A stretch of DNA of 64,000 nt from Pseudomonas koreensis. Lineage in GTDB: Bacteria > Pseudomonadota > Gammaproteobacteria > Pseudomonadales > Pseudomonadaceae. Positions within the stretch are counted from its first letter, which is position 1; every line of letters starts with the position of its first letter. The DNA lies in the NCBI RefSeq assembly GCF_012986595.1, contig NZ_JAAQYM010000006.1, positions 310,001-374,000 on the forward strand, read 5' to 3'. The position numbers and the translations under genes are program-made. The notes below the pieces were generated by a model, which did no database searches, was not told the origin of the DNA, and saw nothing but the letters and a program-made list of their open reading frames with translations. This document shows, piece after piece, positions 1 through 6,353 of the stretch.

Positions 1-66
1 CTCGGCCATCATCCGGTGGCCGGTATCGAGCAGGTGTTGGCGGGTATCGTCGTAGGTCGGTTTCAT
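1..66 (-). CDS. TetR-family regulator, N-terminal fragment (NemR-like)
   Basis: Only the first 22 codons are in the window; the gene continues off the left edge. The minus-strand start codon is at 66-64, and the peptide begins MKPTYDDTRQHLLDTG, the usual look of the first helix of a TetR DNA-binding domain. It diverges from the DJ-1-like gene at 264. An operator-like box lies about 20 bases upstream of its start and matching boxes precede the two genes to the right, so it is inferred to repress itself and the DJ-1/OYE pair, as E. coli NemR does with nemA. The ligand domain cannot be seen, so the subfamily rests on context. Confidence 0.6.
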   Translation of the reverse strand, partial: MKPTYDDTRQHLLDTGHRMMAE

Positions 67-87
67 GGGGCGCAAAATACCAAACAA

Positions 88-102
88 TAGACCAGTCGTA
101 TA
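88..102 (-). promoter_or_regulatory. NemR-type operator box 1
   Basis: Read on the minus strand the site is TATACGACTGGTCTA. It aligns base for base with boxes at 163-177 and 1007-1021, sharing the core CGACYGGTCTA. It lies just upstream of the TetR gene start, consistent with autoregulation. Operator function is inferred from the repeat pattern and from the known NemR arrangement. Confidence 0.55.
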
Positions 103-162
103 TTTCTGATGGACAGGAGTTTGCCACAGCGAGCACCCGGAAACACGGTCGTAAAAATTTAC

Positions 163-177
163 TAGACGACCGGTCTA
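163..177 (+). promoter_or_regulatory. NemR-type operator box 2
   Basis: TAGACGACCGGTCTA, an inverted repeat with TAGAC/GTCTA arms, in the divergent region about 90 bases before the DJ-1-like gene. It is the most symmetrical of the three boxes. Confidence 0.6.
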
Positions 178-263
178 ATTGGAATCTATGCTGTGCCCCG
201 TCAATCCTTCCAGGGTGTCGAAGACCCACACGTCACTGACACCAGACCAACCCAGGGTGCGCT

Positions 264-941
264 ATGAAAATCTTGATGGTTCTGACTTCCCACGATCAAC
301 TCGGCAACACCGGCAAAAAAACCGGCTTCTGGCTCGAGGAGTTTGCGGCCCCCTACTACGCCTTCAAGGACGCCGGCGCAGACATCACGCTGGTGTCCCC
401 GGCTGGCGGCCAGCCACCGCTCGATCCAAAGAGTGATGAGCCCGATGCCCAAACCGCCGAAACCGATCGCTTTCGCAAAGACCCTGCCGCGCAACAGGCA
501 CTGGCCAACACCGGGTTGTTGGCGGATGTCCGCGCTGACGATTTCGACGCCGTGTTTTATCCGGGCGGCCATGGCCCGCTGTGGGATCTGGCCGAGGACA
601 AACACTCGATCGCCTTGATCGAAGCGTTCGACCGCAGCCACAAGCCGCACGGTTTTGTCTGCCATGCGCCGGGCGTACTGCGTCATGTCACCGCGGCCGA
701 TGGCAAGCCGTTGATCCAGGGGCGCGAGGTGACCGGTTTCACTAACGCTGAAGAAGCGGCCGTCGGCCTGACGGATATCGTGCCGTTCTTGATCGAAGAC
801 GAATTCCAACGTCTCGGTGGGCGCTACTCCAAAGTGGCCGACTGGCAGGTTCACGTGGTCGCCGATGGTCAACTGGTGACCGGGCAAAACCCGGCCAGCT
901 CGGCGGCCGTCGCCGAAAAACTGCTGAAAATGCTCGCCTGA
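264..941 (+). CDS. DJ-1/PfpI (Hsp31-type) type 1 glutamine amidotransferase-like protein
   Basis: A 225-residue protein with the DJ-1/PfpI fold signature: an N-terminal strand (MKILMVLTSH), a GGHGP loop near residue 100 and the nucleophile elbow VCHAPGVLR with Cys133. Cytosolic Hsp31-like members of this length detoxify methylglyoxal without glutathione and protect against electrophiles and carbonyl stress. The gene sits between two NemR-type boxes and directly before an Old Yellow Enzyme, which supports a role in reactive-electrophile defence. The start at 264 opens the conserved N-terminus. A strong terminator follows, and nemA has its own operator, so the two genes are probably transcribed separately. 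Exact substrate is not deducible. Confidence 0.85.
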   Translation: MKILMVLTSHDQLGNTGKKTGFWLEEFAAPYYAFKDAGADITLVSPAGGQPPLDPKSDEPDAQTAETDRFRKDPAAQQALANTGLLADVRADDFDAVFYPGGHGPLWDLAEDKHSIALIEAFDRSHKPHGFVCHAPGVLRHVTAADGKPLIQGREVTGFTNAEEAAVGLTDIVPFLIEDEFQRLGGRYSKVADWQVHVVADGQLVTGQNPASSAAVAEKLLKMLA

Positions 942-965
942 CTCGTTAACGAATCAAGCCCTCAG

Positions 966-996
966 ACACCGTGCGCGTCCTGCACGGTGTTTTTTT
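966..996 (+). terminator. Intrinsic terminator after the DJ-1-like gene
   Basis: Nine-base arms ACACCGTGC and GCACGGTGT (966-974, 982-990) with a 7-base loop, followed by a run of T at 991-996. A classical rho-independent terminator, separating the DJ-1-like gene from nemA. Confidence 0.85.
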
Positions 997-1006
997 ATCT
1001 CGAAAC

Positions 1007-1021
1007 TAGTCGACTGGTCTA
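1007..1021 (+). promoter_or_regulatory. NemR-type operator box 3
   Basis: TAGTCGACTGGTCTA, 22 bases before the OYE start codon, matching boxes 1 and 2. Its position after the upstream terminator suggests it controls a separate promoter for the reductase. Confidence 0.6.
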
Positions 1022-1043
1022 ATAACACCAGAACAGGAATTAC

Positions 1044-2168
1044 ATGAAAAACAGCCCTTTCTTCACCCCCGTCAATGTGGGCCTGCACACCCTGAAGAAC
1101 CGCATCGTCCTGCCTCCCCTCACCCGCCAACGCAGCACCCAACCGGGCAACATTGCCAACGCCTTGATGGCCGAGTATTACCAGCAGCGCGCCGGCGCCG
1201 GTCTGCTGGTGACTGAAGGCACGCAGATCGAGCCGCGCGGTCAGGGATACGCCTGGACACCGGGCATTCACAGCCCTGAACAGATTGCCGGATGGCGCCT
1301 GGTCACCGACGCCGTGCATGCCAAGGACGGAGTAATTTTCGCTCAGTTGTGGCACGTCGGTCGTGTGTCGCACACCGCCCTGCAACCCGAGGGGGCGGCG
1401 CCGGTGTCGGCCTCGGCGATCGCTACCGACCGGGTCAGCGTCTTTATCGAAACCGCGCCGGGTGCCGGCGAGCTGGTTACGCCGTCCGCCCCGCGTGCGT
1501 TGAGCACCGATGAAGTCCAGGAACTGGTTCAGCTCTATATCCAGGCAGCGCGCAACGCGATGGACGCCGGTTTTGACGGCATCGAACTGCACTGTGCCAA
1601 TGGTTATCTGGTGAACCAGTTCATTTCGGCTCACAGCAACGTGCGCACTGACCCATACGGCGGTTCGTTGCACAACCGGCTGCGGTTTCTGCGTGAAGTG
1701 GTGGCGGGCGTCGCCGAGTGCATCGGCAAGGAAAAAGTCGGCGTGCGGTTCGCGCCGCTGTTCACCACCACCGATGAGGCGCGAACTTACCTCGGTCTGG
1801 TCGAGGAAGATCCGCACACCACCTACATCGAAGCGATCAAGGTGCTGGAGGCCGTGGGAATTGCCTATCTGTCCATCGCCGAAGCCGATTGGGACGACGC
1901 ACCCGAGATGCCACTAACCTTCCGCCGCGCCGTGCGCGACACCTTCAGCGGCGCGATCATTTATGCCGGCCGTTACGACGCCGAAACCGGTGCGCAGTTA
2001 CTCGAATCGGGGCTGGCCGATCTGGTCGCGTTCGGTCGTCCGTTCATGGCCAATCCGGACCTGCCGGCGCGCATCGCCAGTGACTGGCCGCTCAACCCCC
2101 TGAACCCGGCCACGGTCTACGGCGGCAACGCTGAAGGCTATGTGGACTACCCGACCTACAGCGAATAA
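1044..2168 (+). CDS. nemA: Alkene reductase, Old Yellow Enzyme family (NemA-like)
   Basis: 374 residues, the normal size for FMN-dependent Old Yellow Enzymes of the NemA/xenobiotic reductase group. Seen are the N-terminal strand LKNRIVLPPLTRQRS, the HxxN substrate-binding pair in ELHCANGYL, the FISAHSNVRTDPYGGSL block and a C-terminal phosphate-binding segment ending in GRPFMANPDLP. Such enzymes reduce activated C=C bonds and nitro compounds using NAD(P)H and are induced by electrophiles through NemR. The upstream box at 1007-1021 supports that regulation here. Cytosolic; no signal peptide. The physiological substrate (N-ethylmaleimide-like, quinone or nitroester) is not determinable. Confidence 0.9.
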   Translation: MKNSPFFTPVNVGLHTLKNRIVLPPLTRQRSTQPGNIANALMAEYYQQRAGAGLLVTEGTQIEPRGQGYAWTPGIHSPEQIAGWRLVTDAVHAKDGVIFAQLWHVGRVSHTALQPEGAAPVSASAIATDRVSVFIETAPGAGELVTPSAPRALSTDEVQELVQLYIQAARNAMDAGFDGIELHCANGYLVNQFISAHSNVRTDPYGGSLHNRLRFLREVVAGVAECIGKEKVGVRFAPLFTTTDEARTYLGLVEEDPHTTYIEAIKVLEAVGIAYLSIAEADWDDAPEMPLTFRRAVRDTFSGAIIYAGRYDAETGAQLLESGLADLVAFGRPFMANPDLPARIASDWPLNPLNPATVYGGNAEGYVDYPTYSE

Positions 2169-2185
2169 TTCCGCGAATTCACACA

Positions 2186-2261
2186 GCGCTCCCACCTTCG
2201 CGGGAGCGCGCCCTCTGCTTCGCGTCTCCCGAGCAACCTCACGCGCTGCGATGTGAGGTTG
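2186..2261 (+). terminator. Two hairpins between nemA and folE
   Basis: Two perfect hairpins: GCGCTCCC/GGGAGCGC (2186-2193, 2202-2209) and CAACCTCAC/GTGAGGTTG (2234-2242, 2253-2261). No clean T-tract follows either, so termination of nemA is plausible but not certain. The rest of 2262-2409 is AT-richer and should hold the folE operon promoter. Confidence 0.45.
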
Positions 2262-2331
2262 TCGCCTCTGCATAAAAAAGATTGCCGATTCATTGTCAGG
2301 TGATTTTTTTCAGCCTATCTTGAATAAAACC

Positions 2332-2357
2332 TATACAAAGCACTTCATTGCGTACAA
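2332..2357 (+). promoter_or_regulatory. Candidate regulator half-sites upstream of folE operon
   Basis: Directly repeated TATACAA (2332-2338) and GTACAA (2352-2357), 20 bases apart, lie 53-78 bases upstream of folE. Light-responsive MerR/LitR regulators of Pseudomonas bind TGTA/TACA-type sites, so these may be recognition elements; no convincing -35/-10 pair could be assigned. Confidence 0.2.
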
Positions 2358-2409
2358 CTCTTTCGCTATGGATTGGCCCTTACGCATAGCACCGTTGCGA
2401 GAAACCTGA

Positions 2410-2967
2410 ATGAACCCACTACTAGCGAACCACTACCGTGAAATTCTCGTCGGTGTCGGCGAGAACCCCGAGCGTGAAGGTCTGTTGGACACGCCCAAGC
2501 GTGCCGCCAAAGCCATGCAGTATCTGTGCAACGGCTACTCCATGAGCCTGGAAGATGTCACCAACGGCGCACTGTTCGAATCGCAGAGCGATGAAATGGT
2601 CATCGTCAGCGACATCGAGCTTTATTCCCTGTGTGAGCATCACATGCTGCCCTTCATCGGCAAGGCGCATGTGGCGTACATCCCCACCGGCAGGGTGCTG
2701 GGGCTGTCCAAGGTGGCGCGCGTGGTGGACATGTTCGCCCGTCGCCTGCAGATCCAGGAAAACCTAACCCGGCAGATTGCCGACGCGATCCAGCAGATCA
2801 CCGATGCCGCCGGCGTGGCCGTGGTCATCGAAGCCCGGCACATGTGCATGATGATGCGTGGCGTAGCGAAGCAGAATTCGGTCATGACGTCTTCCGTCAT
2901 GCTCGGTGCGTTCCGCGACAGCTCGACCACGCGCCAGGAGTTTCTGCAGCTCATCGGGCGGCGATAA
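2410..2967 (+). CDS. folE: GTP cyclohydrolase I (FolE)
   Basis: 185 residues, a type I GTP cyclohydrolase converting GTP to 7,8-dihydroneopterin triphosphate, the first step of folate and other pterins. Zinc ligands fit the family: Cys75 and His78 in LCEHHMLPF and Cys146 in HMCMMMRGV, separated by 71 residues as in the E. coli enzyme (Cys110 and Cys181). It heads a tight run of genes ending in a photolyase. An extra folE copy beside a photolyase suggests supply of a pterin cofactor or extra folate under light or UV stress; that link is inference. Pseudomonas genomes usually carry other folE copies elsewhere. Confidence 0.95.
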   Translation: MNPLLANHYREILVGVGENPEREGLLDTPKRAAKAMQYLCNGYSMSLEDVTNGALFESQSDEMVIVSDIELYSLCEHHMLPFIGKAHVAYIPTGRVLGLSKVARVVDMFARRLQIQENLTRQIADAIQQITDAAGVAVVIEARHMCMMMRGVAKQNSVMTSSVMLGAFRDSSTTRQEFLQLIGRR

Positions 2968-3048
2968 ACCTGTACAGAGCCTGCCCACTGTACAAGCCAA
3001 TAATTCGAAATTTCACCCTCATCAGCTGCGCACTCAGGGAGTAAGGCA

Positions 3049-3591
3049 ATGACCCGATTTCTGCTTTTACTGGCACTGGCACTCAGCGTGGCGAGTTGCG
3101 GCAGCGTAGATGTCGCCCGTTACGCGGACCAGCAACCGGCGTTGAATCTGGAGCAGTTTTTCAGCCAGCCCGTCAAAGCCTGGGGGATGTTTCAGAAGCG
3201 CAGCGGTGAGGTGGCCAAGCGTTTCGAGGTCAACATCGTCAGCCGGCGTGAGGGCAACAACCTGATACTCGACGAGCGCTTCCTGTACAGCGACGGCACC
3301 CGCCAACGCCGCGTCTGGACCCTGACACCCGAGGGCCAGGGCCGCTGGAGTGGTCGCGCCGGCGATGTGGTGGGTGTCGCCCAAGGCCAGGTCGCGGGCA
3401 ACACCTTGCACTGGCGTTATCGCCTGAACCTGCCGGTCGACGACTCGACCTATGAAATGAGCATGGACGACTGGATGTATTTGATGGACGAGGACACCTT
3501 GATCAACCGCACCAGCATGTCCAAGTTCGGTGTCGAGGTTGGTCAGGTGACGTTGTTCTTCCGGCGCCAGGGCGCTGGAGCCCACCCATGA
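3049..3591 (+). CDS. DUF3833 lipoprotein
   Basis: 180 residues. The N-terminus MTRFLLLLALALSVASCGS is a lipoprotein signal with lipobox SVASC, so Cys17 is the likely lipidated residue. The mature part matches the DUF3833 pattern: FFSQPVKAWGMFQKRSGEV, then beta-rich segments such as NLILDERFLYSDGTRQRR and a C-terminal MSKFGVEVGQVTLFFRR. Probable lipocalin-like envelope protein of unknown ligand. It overlaps the next gene by four bases (ATGA), showing translational coupling within the folE-photolyase operon. Function is not established. Confidence 0.8.
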   Translation: MTRFLLLLALALSVASCGSVDVARYADQQPALNLEQFFSQPVKAWGMFQKRSGEVAKRFEVNIVSRREGNNLILDERFLYSDGTRQRRVWTLTPEGQGRWSGRAGDVVGVAQGQVAGNTLHWRYRLNLPVDDSTYEMSMDDWMYLMDEDTLINRTSMSKFGVEVGQVTLFFRRQGAGAHP

Positions 3592-4298
3592 ACCGCGCGC
3601 CGACCATGGCCTCGCTCGACGACGGTTATCGCGCTTTGGTGATCGGTGCCAGCGGTGCCCTGGGCATGGCGTTTTGCGAATGGCTCAAACACGATCCGCG
3701 TTGTGCCGGCGTTCGCGAACTGGGCCGCAACACGGTTCCCGAGCTGGACCTTGAGCACCCCGCAACGATTGCCAACGCCGCCACCGAACTGGCGGCCGAA
3801 GCACCCTATCAATTGATCATCCATGCCGCAGGCCTGCTTCATCGCGACCGGATCAAACCGGAAAAAAGCTACAGCGCGATCGAAGCAGAGGCACTGCAAG
3901 CCGTGTTTCAAGTGAACACACTGGGGCCGGCATTGGTGTTGCGGCACTTTCTGCCGCTGCTCGATCCCCAAGGGGCGATGGCGATGCTGTCGGCAAAGGT
4001 CGGGAGTATTGGCGACAACCGTTTGGGCGGCTGGTACGCCTATCGCGCCTCCAAAGCGGCGCTGAACATGCTGATCAAGACCGCCGCCATCGAACTGGCG
4101 CGCACTCGCCCGCACAGCCGCTTGCTCAGTCTGCATCCGGGCACGGTTGTGTCAGCACTGTCGCAACCGTTTCGCGGGGCCACCAGCGCCCGCCCGGCGG
4201 ACGTTGCCGCTGACCAGTTACTGAGCTTGATTGACCAGTTGACGCCGGCCGATAGCGGCCAATTCTTCGCCTACGATGGAGAACGCCTGCCCTGGTAG
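3588..4298 (+). CDS. SDR-family oxidoreductase (C-factor-like)
   Basis: 236 residues of Rossmann fold. The nucleotide-binding segment GASGALG is near residue 20, IIHAAG corresponds to the NNAG motif, and the catalytic YxxxK is in WYAYRASKAALN. The ATG overlaps the stop codon of the DUF3833 gene. Short SDRs of this type accompany photolyase genes in many pseudomonads; substrate unknown. The shared operon suggests a part in light or photooxidative stress, possibly pterin or lipid aldehyde reduction, which is inference only. Confidence 0.85.
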   Translation: MNRAPTMASLDDGYRALVIGASGALGMAFCEWLKHDPRCAGVRELGRNTVPELDLEHPATIANAATELAAEAPYQLIIHAAGLLHRDRIKPEKSYSAIEAEALQAVFQVNTLGPALVLRHFLPLLDPQGAMAMLSAKVGSIGDNRLGGWYAYRASKAALNMLIKTAAIELARTRPHSRLLSLHPGTVVSALSQPFRGATSARPADVAADQLLSLIDQLTPADSGQFFAYDGERLPW

Positions 4299-4312
4299 GC
4301 AAGGAGTGAAGC

Positions 4313-4618
4313 ATGAACCTGCAAACCCTCACCGAACGTGCGGCCAACAGCGAAATACGCGAGCTGGAATTACTGTCGCTCGAAGGTGGTTTTTACCTGG
4401 CCCGCATCCGTCTGGACCATGGCCAGTTCACCTTGCTCGACGATGCGGCCAAGCCGATGCATCTGCGTTCGATCACCCACCTGCGTGACTTGCTGCAGAC
4501 CGTGCCGGCCTTTCCCTGTGTGCTGGTGCAGCAATGCGTTCATGACGAAATGTGCGGCCGGGATACCGGCCCCGTCGAGGAGCTGCGCATTCCATTTTCG
4601 TTGACCACGCCTTTATGA
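4313..4618 (+). CDS. DUF6482-family small protein
   Basis: 101 residues, beginning MNLQTLTERAANSEIRELE and containing LSLEGGFYLARIRLDHG and FTLLDDAAKPMHLRSI, a pattern I associate with the DUF6482 family of Pseudomonas. No signal peptide or membrane segment. It lies 14 bases after the SDR gene and 25 before the photolyase, inside the same operon. Function unknown; soluble cytosolic protein by appearance. Confidence 0.7.
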   Translation: MNLQTLTERAANSEIRELELLSLEGGFYLARIRLDHGQFTLLDDAAKPMHLRSITHLRDLLQTVPAFPCVLVQQCVHDEMCGRDTGPVEELRIPFSLTTPL

Positions 4619-4643
4619 ATCGGACGACGCTGAGCTTTATTGA

Positions 4644-6182
4644 ATGAACGTAACCCGCCGGTTGTGCCTGGTGCTGGGCGACCAGTTGTCCTTTGACCTG
4701 GCTTCATTACAGACCCTCGATGTCGAGCACGACACGGTGTTGCTGGTCGAAGTGATGGAAGAGGCCAGCCATGTGCCCCACCATCCGCAAAAGATCGCGC
4801 TGATCTTCAGTGCCATGCGCCATTTCGCTCAGGCACTGCGGGACCAGGGCGTTCGTGTTGAATACGTCACCCTGAATGACCCGCACAACAGCGGTTCGGT
4901 GCCGGGTGAGTTACAGCGCTGGAAAACCCTGCTGCAAGCCCGGGAAGTACACGTCACCGAATGCGGGGACTGGCGGCTGGAGCAGTCGATGAAGGACTGC
5001 GGCTTGCCGATCCATTGGCACACCGATACGCGATTTCTGTGCAGTCGTGCTGAATTCGTCGCCTGGGCAGAAGGCAAAAAACAGCTGCGTATGGAGTTCT
5101 TCTACCGCGAGATGCGCCGCAAGAGCCGCTTGTTGCTCAATGGCGATGGCTCGCCGGTGGGCGGCGCGTGGAATTTCGATGCCGAGAATCGCAAGGCGCT
5201 GCCCAAAGGCGTGAAAGCCCCCTACCCGGCCCGCTTCAGCAATGACGCTATCACCCTCGAGGTGCTGGCACTGGTCAAGGCGCGCTTCAGTGATCATTAC
5301 GGCGCACTCGACGACTTCAACTATCCGGTCACTCACGCCGATGCGCAGGCGTTGTGGGCGTACTTTCTGGATTATGGCCTGGCAGGTTTTGGCGATTACC
5401 AGGATGCGATGGCCAGTGATGAGCCGTTTCTGTTTCATGCGCGCATCAGCGCCGCGCTCAACATCGGCCTGCTGGATTTGCGCCAGTTGTGCAGCGACGT
5501 GGAGTCGGCATATTGGTCCGGAAGCGTCGCGCTGAATGCCGCCGAAGGCTTCATCCGGCAACTGATTGGCTGGCGTGAATACGTGCGCGGCGTGTATTGG
5601 CTGAAAATGCCGGATTACGCACTGGGCAACGCCTTCGGCAACACCCGGGCGCTGCCTGAGTTCTACTGGACCGGCGATACGCAGATGAACTGCATGCGCC
5701 AGGCCATCGGGCAAAGTCTGCATCACGCCTACGCGCATCACATTCAGCGGCTGATGGTCACCGGCAATTTTGCCTTGCTCGCCGGCATCGCGCCGAGCCA
5801 GATCTGCGAGTGGTATCTGGCGATCTACATGGACGCCTTCGACTGGGTCGAACTGCCCAACACCCTGGGCATGGTCATGCATGCCGATGGCGGTTATCTC
5901 GGTTCCAAACCCTATTGCGCCAGTGGTCAATACATCAATCGCATGTCCGATTACTGCCGCGGCTGTGCCTACAAGGTGAGCGAAAGCACGGCGGACAATG
6001 CGTGTCCGTTCAATGCGTTGTACTGGCATTTCCTGATGCGCCACGGTGACGTGCTGCGCGGTAATCAGCGCATGGCCATGATGTACAAGAACCTCGATCG
6101 CATGCCGCAGCCGAAGCAGCAAGCGCTGTGGCAACGCGGGCAGGCGCTGTTGGCTCGCCTGGATAACGGCGAGTCGATCTGA
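4644..6182 (+). CDS. Iron-sulfur (6-4) photolyase / cryptochrome (FeS-BCP, PhrB-like)
   Basis: 512 residues of the prokaryotic (6-4) photolyase family. An N-terminal antenna-binding domain (RRLCLVLGDQLSFDLASLQ) is followed by the helical FAD domain. Cys350, Cys438, Cys441 and Cys454, the last three in YCRGCAY and ACPFN, fall at exactly the positions of the four [4Fe-4S] ligands known in Agrobacterium PhrB. This group repairs (6-4) photoproducts with FAD and usually a ribityllumazine antenna. The upstream folE, lipoprotein and SDR genes form one operon with it. Blue-light photoreceptor activity is an alternative. No lesion specificity can be proved from sequence. Confidence 0.92.
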   Translation: MNVTRRLCLVLGDQLSFDLASLQTLDVEHDTVLLVEVMEEASHVPHHPQKIALIFSAMRHFAQALRDQGVRVEYVTLNDPHNSGSVPGELQRWKTLLQAREVHVTECGDWRLEQSMKDCGLPIHWHTDTRFLCSRAEFVAWAEGKKQLRMEFFYREMRRKSRLLLNGDGSPVGGAWNFDAENRKALPKGVKAPYPARFSNDAITLEVLALVKARFSDHYGALDDFNYPVTHADAQALWAYFLDYGLAGFGDYQDAMASDEPFLFHARISAALNIGLLDLRQLCSDVESAYWSGSVALNAAEGFIRQLIGWREYVRGVYWLKMPDYALGNAFGNTRALPEFYWTGDTQMNCMRQAIGQSLHHAYAHHIQRLMVTGNFALLAGIAPSQICEWYLAIYMDAFDWVELPNTLGMVMHADGGYLGSKPYCASGQYINRMSDYCRGCAYKVSESTADNACPFNALYWHFLMRHGDVLRGNQRMAMMYKNLDRMPQPKQQALWQRGQALLARLDNGESI

Positions 6183-6353
6183 AAACGATCATTTTCCTGC
6201 AGCGACCTTGCCTGGACGGTGAAACTTAACGACAACGTGGCCGGTCAACGGATGAATGGCGATCGAACAATCCAGCAGCGCGATCGTGACGCCCCCCGTC
6301 GGGCATGCCCGCTCTATGCAGCCAGCCCCTAAAAATTCAACAAAGCAGGTGAG

